This document shows positions 43,997-52,807 of a DNA stretch of 64,000 bases, one piece after another. Within the stretch, counting starts at the first letter, position 1, and each line of letters begins with the position of its first letter. The notes beneath the pieces were generated by a model, which made no database searches, was not told the origin of the DNA, and saw only the letters and a list, made by a program, of their open reading frames with translations. Origin of the DNA: an uncultured delta proteobacterium (GTDB taxonomy: Bacteria; Desulfobacterota; Syntrophia; Syntrophales; UBA8958); assembly GCA_903885795.1 (NCBI GenBank), contig CAISJV010000044.1, forward strand, positions 1 through 64,000, written 5' to 3'. A program made the translations under genes and the position numbers.

Positions 43997-45007
43997 ATGC
44001 AATACGATCATATCCTTCTTGAACACGGCAGCGGGGGCCTCCTTTCCCACGAGCTTGTCCGAAACCTTTTCCTGCCCCTTTTTCGCAACGAACATTTATC
44101 TCGCATGGAAGATGCGGCAACCTTTTCCGTAGGCTCCCAGAGGTTTTGCCTGACCACGGATTCCTACGTCGTTCATCCCCTTTTTTTCCCGGGCGGCGAT
44201 ATTGGTTCCCTTGCCGTTCACGGCACGGTCAATGACATAGCCATGTCCGGTGGCCGGCCCCTCTTTCTTTCCGCAGGATTTATTATCGAAGAGGGATTTC
44301 CCTATGGAGAATTGCAGACTATCTGCCGGTCCATGGCCACGGCGGCGGAGCGCGCGGGCGTAGAGATTGTGACGGGAGACACAAAGGTCGTCCCCAAAGG
44401 TACAGCCGACGGACTTTTTATCAACACCTCCGGAATCGGGATCATCGAGTATGCCGCCACCCCGGGAGTGGCCTGTATCCGACCGGGGGATGTGATAATC
44501 GTAAATGGACCGGTGGGCGATCATGGCGCTGCCATCCTCCAGGCCCGACAATCACTAGGTTTCAAGAGTGCCGTCATTTCAGATTCTGCGCCCCTGAATG
44601 GCCTCGTGGCCGGCATTCTGGAAGCTAATCCTCACGTTCATTGTCTCCGCGATGCCACCCGAGGTGGCTTGGGGGGGATACTTGCAGAGATGGCGGAGCA
44701 GTCCGGACTCGTTTTCATCCTGGATGAGGCGCAGATACCCATCCATGAGGACGTCCGGGCGATTTGTGAGATCCTGGGCCTGGACCCCTTGTATTTGGCC
44801 AATGAAGGCAAAATGGTCCTCTTCTGTCCGGAGACAGAGGCGAAAAACATTCTGGCCGTGATGAAGAATCATCCCTACGGTCGGGAAGGGGCGCTCATCG
44901 GCCAGGTGAAAGAAGGGAAACGGGGCCGCTTGATCCTTCAAACCGCTATCGGCGGTTCCCGGGAAATAGACCTGCCCACGGGAGAATTAGTGCCGAGGAT
45001 TTGCTGA
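43997..45007 (+). CDS. hypE: hydrogenase expression/formation protein HypE
   Basis: 336 residues of the PurM/AIRS fold: LEHGSGGLLSHELV (ATP loop), VHGTVNDIAMSGGRP, TGDTKVVPKG and the Arg-bearing DATRGGLGG. It ends PRIC, the C-terminal Cys that is carbamoylated by HypF and dehydrated to thiocyanate. A 157-base gap with a CGCCGT/ACGGCG hairpin (43926-43941) separates it from hypF. The 45008-45268 gap holds one doubtful 72-codon frame. Confidence 0.96.
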   Translation: MQYDHILLEHGSGGLLSHELVRNLFLPLFRNEHLSRMEDAATFSVGSQRFCLTTDSYVVHPLFFPGGDIGSLAVHGTVNDIAMSGGRPLFLSAGFIIEEGFPYGELQTICRSMATAAERAGVEIVTGDTKVVPKGTADGLFINTSGIGIIEYAATPGVACIRPGDVIIVNGPVGDHGAAILQARQSLGFKSAVISDSAPLNGLVAGILEANPHVHCLRDATRGGLGGILAEMAEQSGLVFILDEAQIPIHEDVRAICEILGLDPLYLANEGKMVLFCPETEAKNILAVMKNHPYGREGALIGQVKEGKRGRLILQTAIGGSREIDLPTGELVPRIC

Positions 45008-45268
45008 AATTATACTCTTTGCTGTTTCTCGTTAATCCACAGTCAAGACATGGTTGATATGTTGGATGCTTACCTTATCCAGACCGAGGAACCCCGCCCA
45101 TGGCCGTTTCTCCTCTTTAATGATTAGCCTTGCATTATTCCGCAGTTTGATACAGGTATTGTGCAATGTCAAATACATGCATGCGGTGGCGGACAGCGAC
45201 CTCGGCATCCATAACCGGCAAAGGCATCGCAAGAAAGACTTAAAGAAAAAGAAGAAAGAGGTCTTGAC

Positions 45269-46414
45269 ATGAAAATTTTCGGAGCAACCAAACTCGCCGA
45301 GACGGTCATTCAGACGGAATTGTGCAGCGGCTGCGGCGCCTGCATCGATCTTTGCCCCTATTTTCGCTCCTACCGGGGGAAGACGGCCTACCTTTTTCCC
45401 TGCACCAGGGAAGAGGGGCGCTGTTTTGCCTATTGTCCCAAAGTGGAGGTGGACCCGGACGGCCTTTCCCGATTTCTCTTTGCTAAACCTTATGACGGCC
45501 ATCCCCTGGGAAACTGGCGGAGCATCCATGTAGCCCGAGCCGGCGCCCGGGTGAAAAGACAACCCTTCCAGTCCGGGGGCACCGTCTCCGCCCTGATGTA
45601 TTTCTCCCTCCGCAGCGGTTGCATCCGGGGCGCCATCCTCACGGGCCGGAAAGGGCTCCTGCCCGTCCCCCAATTAGTCACCCGTCCGGCGGGGGTATGG
45701 CGGCACAGCCTCTCCAAATATACCGCCGCCCCCACCCTGGCGGCCCTGAACCGGGCCATTGCCGCAGGACACGAGGCCTTGGGCGTTGTCGCCACCCCCT
45801 GCCAGGCCACGGCGATCGCCCAGATGCGGATGAATCCCCTGCAAAATCGGTCCTTTCGGGACCACACGGCGCTGGTAATCGGCCTCTTTTGCACCTGGGC
45901 CCTCGATTTCCGTAAATTCGAGGCCTTCCTGGCGGAGAGAGTTCCCCTCAAGGACATTGTCAAGATTGATATCCCGCCGCCCCCGGCGTCGGTGCTGGAA
46001 GTTTATCTCCAGGAAGAGAAACGGGAGTTTCCCCTCGACGAGATCCGCCTCCTAGTCCCGGATACCTGCGGCTACTGCCTCGACATGACCTCCGAGTTTG
46101 CCGACGTATCGGTAGGCGTTCTGGAGGGGCATCCCGAACTGAATACCCTTATTGTCCGGACGGAACGGGGCGAAGAGATCGTCCGGGAAGCCCAGCGGCA
46201 GGAATACATCATCCTTGATGATATGCCCGTGGAAAACCGGGAACACCTGGAGTGGGCGGCGGGGAACAAGAAACAGCGCGGCCTCCGCCGCTGTATGGAG
46301 ACGGGGAGACTGAACGGGGAAGCGGGCACGGCCTGCCTCCGACTGACAGGGGAAGTAACGGACAGGATCTTGAAGAATGGAAGGAACGGAAAGGAGTCGC
46401 CATGTCATACCTGA
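45269..46414 (+). CDS. FrhB-like F420/flavin-dependent oxidoreductase subunit
   Basis: 381 residues of the coenzyme F420 hydrogenase/dehydrogenase beta-subunit family. An N-terminal ferredoxin-like set CSGCGACIDLCPYFR and a following CTREEGRCFAYCP are present; the core has GGTVSALMYFSLRSG and VVATPCQATAIAQMR, then PDTCGYCLDMTSEFADVSVG with a C-x2-C pair, the family's FAD/FeS domain. In bacteria such subunits usually move electrons between ferredoxin, flavin and a partner enzyme. Its last 13 bases overlap iorA, so it is probably part of the IorAB complex or its electron acceptor. Confidence 0.85.
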   Translation: MKIFGATKLAETVIQTELCSGCGACIDLCPYFRSYRGKTAYLFPCTREEGRCFAYCPKVEVDPDGLSRFLFAKPYDGHPLGNWRSIHVARAGARVKRQPFQSGGTVSALMYFSLRSGCIRGAILTGRKGLLPVPQLVTRPAGVWRHSLSKYTAAPTLAALNRAIAAGHEALGVVATPCQATAIAQMRMNPLQNRSFRDHTALVIGLFCTWALDFRKFEAFLAERVPLKDIVKIDIPPPPASVLEVYLQEEKREFPLDEIRLLVPDTCGYCLDMTSEFADVSVGVLEGHPELNTLIVRTERGEEIVREAQRQEYIILDDMPVENREHLEWAAGNKKQRGLRRCMETGRLNGEAGTACLRLTGEVTDRILKNGRNGKESPCHT

Positions 46415-48348
46415 TTGATGAAGGCAAAAATGCCTCGCATCTCCTCATGGGCAACGAGGCCATCGTCCGGGGAGCCCTGGAGGCGGGGATCAACGTCGCC
46501 GCCGGTTATCCCGGCACCCCTTCCTCGGAGATCATCGAGTGCTTTTCCCAGGTGGCCAAAGAGCGCAACCTGTACGTAGAATGGTCGACCAATGAAAAAG
46601 TGGCCGTAGAGGTGGCGGCGGCAGCCTCTTTCGCCGGCCTCCGTTCCCTGTGCGTAATGAAGCAAAACGGCGTCAATGTGGCCTCCGACTTCCTCCTCCA
46701 CTTAGCCAGTTCGGGAACCCGGGGGGGCATGATCCTCGTTACCTGCGACGATCCCGGCGCCCTCTCCAGCGTCAACGAGGGAGAATCGCGGCTCTTTGCC
46801 CAACTCCTGGAAATCCCCCTTTTAGAGCCGGGAGACTTTCAAGAGGCCAAAGACATCATCCCCTGGGCCTTCGACCTTTCCGAAAAGATCCGAAACATCG
46901 TCATGGTGCGAAGCGTCACCCGCCTGTCCCATGCAAGCGGCAACGTCCATTTCGGCCCCCTCCCCACCAGGGTGGCCAAAGCGGAGTTTCGCAACAGCGG
47001 TCCGCTCCTCGACCCGGAAACGGGACCGATGATCGCCATGATCGTGGGAGCCCCGGAAGCCCAGCATGGCCCCCAGCAGGAAAAGATGAAACGGGCGGCG
47101 GAGATCTTCGAGACCTGCCCCTTCAACACCTATACGGGCCCCGCAACCCCGGAACTTCTCATCATCACCAGCAGCGCCTGTTCCCTCTACAGCCAGGAGG
47201 CCGTGAGCATCCTGGGCCTGGGGGAGAGGGTGGGGATACTCAAGCTGGCCACGACCTGGCCCCTTCCCCAACGGCTGCTGAAAAAGCACCTCGCCGCCAC
47301 GCCGAAGATCCTCTTTGTCGAAGAGGTCGCCCCCACCCTGGAGGACCACGTCAAGGTCGTCGCAGCCGAATCCGGAGCGGAGATCGGCGTCAAGACATTT
47401 TTCGGCAAGAAGTCCGGCCATCTGCCCTCCCTGGGAGAACTAAATCCCGACCTCGTCCTTATGGCCCTGTCCCGTATATTTGCCGTCCCCTATGAGGGGG
47501 CGCCGGCTGATTTTTCCGCAGCCGTCAAGGCCTTGGCGGCACGATACGCCCCGCCCCGGGGGATGACCTTCTGTCCCGGCTGCCCCCACCGAGCCTCCTA
47601 CTGGTCCATCAATAACGCCCTGAAGCTGGACGGCCGGGGTGGCTTCGTCTGCGGGGATATCGGCTGCTATGTTATGGGGACCATGGCCGCCGGTTTCAAC
47701 ACCTGCAAGACCCTCCATGCCATGGGTTCGGGGAGCGGCATCGCCAGCGGTTTCGGCAAGCTCAAACAGTTCGGCGTGGACCAGCCCGTCCTGTCTGTGT
47801 GTGGCGACTCCACCTTCTTCCATGCCGCCATGCCGGCCCTGGCCAACGCCATCCACCAGCGGTCTCCCTTTACAATGCTCCTTATGGACAACCGGGGCAC
47901 GGCCATGACGGGATTTCAGCCCCATCCCGGTTCGCCGACGAACGTCCTGGGCGAGGCAACACCGGCCCTGGACATGGAAAAGATCTGCCGGGCCATGGGG
48001 GCAAAGGTGGAGGTGAGCGATCCCTTCGACCTGGAAAAGACGCGGCAAAAGCTGAACCACCTCATGGAATACGCCGATGGAGCCAAGGTACTTATTCTCC
48101 GCCGGGCCTGTGCGCTGAGCCCCGAACGACGGGGGAAGAAAGAGTATGAGGTCACGGTGGACGAATCACGCTGCCGGGGGGAGGACTGCGGCTGCAACAG
48201 GATCTGCACCCGGATCTTCGGCTGTCCGGGTCTTATCTGGGACGGGGAGAAAAAGGTCAGCCGCATCGACGAAATCATCTGCGTCGGCTGCGGGGTATGC
48301 GCCGACATCTGCCCTGCCGGGGCCATTCTCAGAAAGGAGGTTGCCTGA
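46402..48348 (+). CDS. iorA: indolepyruvate ferredoxin oxidoreductase alpha subunit
   Basis: 648 residues from ATG 46402 (AAGGAGTCGCC upstream). An N-terminal pyrimidine-binding domain (GYPGTPSSEIIECF) is followed by a C-terminal TPP domain (FCPGCPHRASYWSIN; CGDSTFFHAAMPALANA; MDNRGTAMTGFQ) and ends with two ferredoxin-like motifs (CRGEDCGCNRICTRIFGCPG and CVGCGVCADICPAGAI). It oxidatively decarboxylates aryl pyruvates to aryl-acetyl-CoA, reducing ferredoxin, or runs in reverse. Confidence 0.95.
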   Translation: MSYLIDEGKNASHLLMGNEAIVRGALEAGINVAAGYPGTPSSEIIECFSQVAKERNLYVEWSTNEKVAVEVAAAASFAGLRSLCVMKQNGVNVASDFLLHLASSGTRGGMILVTCDDPGALSSVNEGESRLFAQLLEIPLLEPGDFQEAKDIIPWAFDLSEKIRNIVMVRSVTRLSHASGNVHFGPLPTRVAKAEFRNSGPLLDPETGPMIAMIVGAPEAQHGPQQEKMKRAAEIFETCPFNTYTGPATPELLIITSSACSLYSQEAVSILGLGERVGILKLATTWPLPQRLLKKHLAATPKILFVEEVAPTLEDHVKVVAAESGAEIGVKTFFGKKSGHLPSLGELNPDLVLMALSRIFAVPYEGAPADFSAAVKALAARYAPPRGMTFCPGCPHRASYWSINNALKLDGRGGFVCGDIGCYVMGTMAAGFNTCKTLHAMGSGSGIASGFGKLKQFGVDQPVLSVCGDSTFFHAAMPALANAIHQRSPFTMLLMDNRGTAMTGFQPHPGSPTNVLGEATPALDMEKICRAMGAKVEVSDPFDLEKTRQKLNHLMEYADGAKVLILRRACALSPERRGKKEYEVTVDESRCRGEDCGCNRICTRIFGCPGLIWDGEKKVSRIDEIICVGCGVCADICPAGAILRKEVA

Positions 48349-48350
48349 TC

Positions 48351-48965
48351 ATGTCCGATGTCAAACTCGCAAAAGATCCTTACAATGTTATCATCACCGG
48401 CGTCGGCGGCCAGGGGAACGTCCTGGTCGCCCGGCTCCTGGGAGGAATGCTGGCCAAAAAGGGCTTTCTCGTCGCTATCGGGGAGACCTTCGGGGCGTCC
48501 CAGCGGGGCGGCTCCGTCATGAGTCACCTGCGGATTTCCCGCCTGGCCGTGGCCAGTCCCCAGATCCCCCGCGGCCGGGCGGATGTCATCGTCTCCCTCG
48601 AACCGGCGGAGGCCCTCCGGGTCCTGGCTCTCTACGGCAATCCCGGCACCATGCTTCTGACCAACAGCCACCCCATCTATCCCGTGGGGGTCATCAAAGG
48701 GGAACTGGTCTATCCGCCCGTGGCGGAAATGGAGGCCGCCATTACACAGATTCTCCCCACCGCGTACTTTATCGACGCCACCGCCCGGGCCTTGGCGCTG
48801 GGTAATTCCATCCTGGTAAATATCGTCATGCTCGGCGCCCTGGGCCGCCTGAACGTCGTCCCTTTCAACCGGGAGGACTTCCAGGAGGCAATTGCCTTAC
48901 GATTGGCGACAGGACAACTGGCAATCAATCTCAAGGCTTTTGACGAGGGTTACGGGATGGTTTAG
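48351..48965 (+). CDS. iorB: indolepyruvate ferredoxin oxidoreductase beta subunit
   Basis: 204 residues, gamma-domain of 2-oxoacid oxidoreductases: NVIITGVGGQGNVLVARLLGGML, GETFGASQRGGSVMSHLRIS and NSILVNIVMLGALGRLN. It pairs with IorA. AAAGGAGG lies inside the end of iorA; the genes are 2 bases apart. It is the last gene of the frhB-iorA-iorB operon. Confidence 0.95.
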   Translation: MSDVKLAKDPYNVIITGVGGQGNVLVARLLGGMLAKKGFLVAIGETFGASQRGGSVMSHLRISRLAVASPQIPRGRADVIVSLEPAEALRVLALYGNPGTMLLTNSHPIYPVGVIKGELVYPPVAEMEAAITQILPTAYFIDATARALALGNSILVNIVMLGALGRLNVVPFNREDFQEAIALRLATGQLAINLKAFDEGYGMV

Positions 48966-48986
48966 ACTAAGTTTTCGACATGAGGA

Positions 48987-49193
48987 ATGGGTTTGGAAGT
49001 TATGGAATGATTCATCTTGTACTATAACGGCGGGTGCGTCACCGGCAAGAAATTCATTACCGCGTGCGATGATGTTAAACACAGAGGAAAGCTGACTTGG
49101 GATGAGAAAAAGATAGCGCCGCCGTCTAAACTATCCGGTAATGAAACTCTTATGACGATAATGCCTAAAATAAGGATGAAAATCAAGGACTAA
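48987..49193 (+). pseudogene. small gene with an internal UGA, unknown
   Basis: From ATG 48987 (ATGAGGA upstream) the frame reads MGLEVME, then TGA (49008-49010), then FILYYNGGCVTGKKFITACD and KHRGKLTWDEKKIAPPSKLS to a stop at 49191-49193, 68 codons in all. The post-stop part has protein-like composition. It may be a nonsense-mutated gene (TGA for a Trp TGG), a protein starting at TTG 49017 (58 residues), or a recoded UGA. No convincing SECIS is seen. No family is recognised. Confidence 0.35.
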
Positions 49194-49291
49194 CACCATC
49201 CTCACCCCTGCCCTCCCCTTGAATGGGATGGAGCTTTGAGTTGCGGCCTTTCCCCTTGCAGGGGTGGGAGGCATAAGGGAAGCACCTGTTG

Positions 49292-49328
49292 TAGCCTCTC
49301 TCCCCCAAAGTGAGGGAGAAAGAGGCTA
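49292..49328. repeat. imperfect palindromic repeat between convergent genes
   Basis: TAGCCTCTCTCCC (49292-49304) pairs with the sequence GGGAGAAAGAGGCTA (49314-49328), with a 2-base bulge. No T tract follows on either strand, so it is not a normal intrinsic terminator; it resembles short dispersed palindromes rich in CCCTC. 49194-49291 before it is noncoding and rich in CCCCT/AGGGG tracts. Confidence 0.45.
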
Positions 49329-49347
49329 AATTCCTATGGCGAAGCCG

Positions 49348-51426
49348 TCATATCTTGGAAATCCGGCAGCCGATGTTCTTGATATTCGGCGTCCCGTATT
49401 CCTTGCCCAGCTTCCCGATGGAAGTGAGGATATTGAAGTTGGATTTCTCCCAATCGAACTGCTTCTCCGGATCTCCTTCGGGGAACCACCAACCGATAGA
49501 GGCATTGACGACCTGGGGCGCTACGATATCTGATACGACGGCCTTCTGGACGATGGCGCCGTATTTGGTTTCGATGCGGACATCGTCGCCGTTTTTGATG
49601 CCGAACCGGGCGGCGGTGTCGGGATGAATCTCAATAAAGGGATCAGGTTCCCTTTCCCGCACCTTCTTGACCCAGCGATACGAGGAGATGAGGTAGTTAG
49701 GACTCTTGGAGCTGATGAGAATCAGCGGATAATCGGGATCTTCCGCTTCGGGAAGTCCCTCGTAGGCGGGCATGGCGGGGAGTTTGAATTTCTCCGCCGT
49801 GCTGAGGCGCAGTTCCACCTTGCCCGTCGGCGTCCGGAAACCCTTTTCCTCATAAAGTTTGAAGCGGTCGGGCCCTTTCAAATATCCTTTTTCACAGAAC
49901 TGCTTGTACGTGAGGCCGCTTGGCTGCAGGAGGTCCTCCAGAAACTCCTCATGATCCGCCTTCCAGAGTTCGGGGGGGCTCATGAGCTTGCCCAGCTCGT
50001 TCATGATTTTTATGTCCGGCCAGCACTCGGGAGGGGGTTCGACGATTTTGGGCCGCGCCAGGACCATGCCGTGCCCGATGCCGTAGTGACCGATATCGTT
50101 CATCTCGAACTGGTGCGCCACCGGGAAAACGATGTCGGCCATGGCTGCGGTCGGCGTCATGAACAGGTCGGCAACAGCCATGAAATCGAGCTTTTGAAAG
50201 GCTTCATAGGTCTTGCGACTGTCCGCCCAGGCCACCATGGGATTGGTGCACATGGCGTAGTATCCTTTGACGGGATAGGGGACCTCCTCCAGGATCGCCC
50301 GGCGGAAGAAGGCGGGGGCGATGGTCATCAGGCGGGGAATCACGCCGTAATGGCGGCTGATCATTTCCTTGGCTTTGTCGGGAATGAGATCGGCCCGGAC
50401 AAAGGGTCCCAGACCCATGATCTTGGGATCGTAGGCGTTCACATTGCCGCCCGCCACCTCGAGGTTCCCGCAGATGGCCATGAGGCACAGGAGGCCGCGG
50501 ATGACATGAAAGGCATTCACGTCGTGCTCAATGGGATTGCCCCACTGGATGGCCGCCGGCTTGGCGGCGGCGTATTTGCGTGCCGCCGCGCGAATCTGAT
50601 CCGCCGGGACCCAGGTAATTTCGGCTACCTTTTCCGGCGGATAATCTTTTACCTGCCGGGCGAGATCCTCAAAACCGTAGGTCCATTTTTCGACGAATTC
50701 CTTGTCGTAGAGCCCTTCTTCAATGACAACATTCAGCATGCCCAAAACGAGGGCGTGGGCCGTGCCGGGCCGCAGGCGCAGCCACAACCCGGCCTTTTTA
50801 ACCAGTTCGATATTGCGGGGATCGACGACAATGAGCTCCGTGCCGTTTTTCAACTGCTCATCGAGGTTGCTGCGGATCTGGCCCTCTTCGTTGGTGTCGG
50901 TGATATTGCTGGCAAAGAGCATGACCAGTTTCGTGGGATTATGGAGATCCGCCACGGGGTAGAACCCGCAGGTATGAACCCCGGTGATTTCCCGGGGGGC
51001 ATGACAGATGTCCTGAGAGGCGATGACATTGGGGGAGCCGAAAAGATTGGCCAGACGAATCAAAATGAAATGTTCGAGCCCCTTGGGCATCCCGACGCCG
51101 AAGGCGACACCCCTGGCCCCGTATTTCTCTTTGATCCCGTTGAGGCGGTCCGCAGTTTCCTGCAAGGCTTCCTCCCAGGAAAGGCGCTGCCACTTCCCCG
51201 CCCCTCTTTCCCCTACCCTCTTTAAGGGGTACTGGAGACGATCGGGATGATTAAGCCGTTCGGCGGAAAGCCTGCCCTTGGGGCATGTATAGCCCTTGTT
51301 CAGATAGCCATCCGGATCTCCTTTGATCTTTGTTATCTTACCATCCTCAACTCCGACCAGGAGGGCGCAACCGCCGTGATCCCAACGTGAACAGTGGGTC
51401 TTGAACCATTTAATGTCTTCAGCCAT
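49348..51426 (-). CDS. cytoplasmic molybdopterin oxidoreductase (DMSO reductase family)
   Basis: 692 residues from ATG 51426. There is no Tat signal, so it acts in the cytoplasm. N-terminal 4Fe-4S ligands lie in THCSRWDHGGC and GYTCPKGR. The residue expected to bind Mo/W is Cys in SQDICHAPREITGVH. The MGD-binding regions include FASNITDTNEEGQ, VDPRNIELVKKAG and the C-terminal molydopterin-binding barrel. Related enzymes include acetylene hydratase, thiosulfate/polysulfide reductases and FDH-like proteins. No beta or membrane subunit is adjacent, so substrate and partner are unknown. It converges with the iorB operon. Confidence 0.88.
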   Translation of the reverse strand: MAEDIKWFKTHCSRWDHGGCALLVGVEDGKITKIKGDPDGYLNKGYTCPKGRLSAERLNHPDRLQYPLKRVGERGAGKWQRLSWEEALQETADRLNGIKEKYGARGVAFGVGMPKGLEHFILIRLANLFGSPNVIASQDICHAPREITGVHTCGFYPVADLHNPTKLVMLFASNITDTNEEGQIRSNLDEQLKNGTELIVVDPRNIELVKKAGLWLRLRPGTAHALVLGMLNVVIEEGLYDKEFVEKWTYGFEDLARQVKDYPPEKVAEITWVPADQIRAAARKYAAAKPAAIQWGNPIEHDVNAFHVIRGLLCLMAICGNLEVAGGNVNAYDPKIMGLGPFVRADLIPDKAKEMISRHYGVIPRLMTIAPAFFRRAILEEVPYPVKGYYAMCTNPMVAWADSRKTYEAFQKLDFMAVADLFMTPTAAMADIVFPVAHQFEMNDIGHYGIGHGMVLARPKIVEPPPECWPDIKIMNELGKLMSPPELWKADHEEFLEDLLQPSGLTYKQFCEKGYLKGPDRFKLYEEKGFRTPTGKVELRLSTAEKFKLPAMPAYEGLPEAEDPDYPLILISSKSPNYLISSYRWVKKVREREPDPFIEIHPDTAARFGIKNGDDVRIETKYGAIVQKAVVSDIVAPQVVNASIGWWFPEGDPEKQFDWEKSNFNILTSIGKLGKEYGTPNIKNIGCRISKI

Positions 51427-51715
51427 AACTAAATCCTTTCCCTCGGCAGTTTGCCTGTCACAAATATTCTTCCTACCCCCTCCGCTTATCTTGTCAATTT
51501 TTCCACAGCAAGCGGGGGAAATATGCCTATCAGCGATTGAATTTGTTCTGCATCCCCCTATACCGGATAACATCTCAGAAGTAAATAATGCCTAATTTAA
51601 CATATGCAGAAACCGTCATGCCCAGCAGCAACAACAGCCATCACTGATAGCATTGCTCGTGAGCAGATCTATTTTTTTATGAACTCAGAAGAAAGGTAAG
51701 TTGAGACAAGAAAGA

Positions 51716-51748
51716 AATGGCGCCGCCGTTTTATCCGGTGGCGCCATT
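51716..51748. repeat. 13-bp stem hairpin beside formate dehydrogenase remnant
   Basis: AATGGCGCC plus GCCG (51716-51728) pairs with CGGT plus GGCGCCATT (51736-51748) around a 7-base loop. On the minus strand the stem is followed by TTTCTTTC, so it may be the old terminator of the gene decayed next to it. Confidence 0.5.
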
Positions 51749-51762
51749 ATTAAACCATTCGT

Positions 51763-51852
51763 TTAAGAAAAGCTTATGACGACCGAGTAACCAGGAAGGA
51801 TATTGTAGAGGATGGCGTGATCCGTCGAACCCTGGACGTTGGGCCAAAGGGA
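51763..51852 (-). pseudogene. fragment of a formate dehydrogenase catalytic gene
   Basis: The minus-strand frame encodes PNVQGSTDHAILYNILPGYS before a stop at 51763-51765. It aligns with NVQGSTDHGLLFHIWPGY of the intact FDH at 27-30 kb, but differs enough to come from another paralogue. Nothing of the rest of that gene remains in 51427-52063, which otherwise holds only the hairpin and no open frame I can support. Confidence 0.7.
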
Positions 51853-52063
51853 ATGGGCATTTTCATGTCTTCACGTCATTCCGGTGGAAACCGGAATCCA
51901 GTTTCTTCAGTAATCTACACTTTAGCTGGGCATCAGTTTTACAGGTGTGATGAGTTTTCGTGATCACATTAAAGATCTCACTTTGACTTTATCCGGTCTT
52001 GCCATGTATAAAGAGTCATCAGGTGGTATCTTCGACGTCGCAGAAAGAACCGTCAGGAGAAAT

Positions 52064-52789
52064 ATGCGCGTTTACATCGGTTTTGACGACACGGACATTC
52101 TAGATTCGGAATTCGGCACGGGCAAGGTGGCCCGCCGTTATGAAAGGCTGCTCCCCGCAGGCTGCCAGGTCTGGGGGGTTGTCCGCCAGCAGCTTTTGGT
52201 GGATCCCCGTATCCCCTACACCTCCCACAACAGTTCGGCCTGCGTCGTGGTGGAATTGGCCGATCCTTCCCTGGCGCCATGCCTTTTGCCATTGGCGATC
52301 GAGCACCTGGAAAGATCATCCGCCCAGGGCAGCGATCCAGGGCTATGTTTCGTATGTGAAGGAGACCAGTCCCTCGCGGCCTTGATAACCTTCGGCCGGT
52401 TCTGCACGGAAAAGATCATGACTCAGACCGACGCCCGGCAGGCCGCTGGCGGCAGCCATCTTTCCGGTCACGGCGGGACGAATGACGGGATCATCGGCGC
52501 GGCGGCGGCCGTGGGCCTTACCGCCTCGGGATGGAACGGGCGCTTTATCGAGTTTGCCAACCTGCGGGATTTTTCTGATCCGTTGTCCGTCGGGAAGTTG
52601 GCCGATAACGGAATCCGGGCCGTTTCTCTGGATCGGGATGCGATCTGCCCTGCCCCAGATGATCTGGTCACAACGAAAGGATGGCTCCGGCCCCGGTTGT
52701 GGGGGCACGAGGTGGTCCTCCCCGTGATGCCGACGGGGCCGGGCCGGTGGGAAAGCATGGGAGAGAAACGAAAGAAGGACAAACCGTAA
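52064..52789 (+). CDS. TiaS-like nucleotide-binding protein
   Basis: 241 residues from ATG 52064 (AGGAGAAAT upstream). It opens MRVYIGFDDTDILDS, matching the G-I/F-D-D-T-D motif of archaeal tRNA-Ile2 agmatinylcytidine synthetase (TiaS), and has GSHLSGHGGTNDGIIGAAAAVGL, the second conserved block. The C-terminal OB-fold and zinc ribbon of TiaS are missing. Bacteria use TilS for that tRNA, so another role is likely. The next genes encode an unknown small protein and a molybdenum-storage homologue with tight spacing, suggesting a link to molybdate or tungstate handling. Confidence 0.75.
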   Translation: MRVYIGFDDTDILDSEFGTGKVARRYERLLPAGCQVWGVVRQQLLVDPRIPYTSHNSSACVVVELADPSLAPCLLPLAIEHLERSSAQGSDPGLCFVCEGDQSLAALITFGRFCTEKIMTQTDARQAAGGSHLSGHGGTNDGIIGAAAAVGLTASGWNGRFIEFANLRDFSDPLSVGKLADNGIRAVSLDRDAICPAPDDLVTTKGWLRPRLWGHEVVLPVMPTGPGRWESMGEKRKKDKP

Positions 52790-52807
52790 ATTTTAGGAGG
52801 TGTGATC

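Noticed and set aside
45054-45272. A 72-codon frame between hypE and the FrhB-like gene, whose stop overlaps the next ATG.
   Set aside because: No good ribosome-binding site, low-complexity Lys end and no recognisable domain; probably noncoding.
49624-51225. A 533-codon frame opposite the molybdopterin oxidoreductase.
   Set aside because: The minus-strand gene has unmistakable family motifs; the opposite frame has none.
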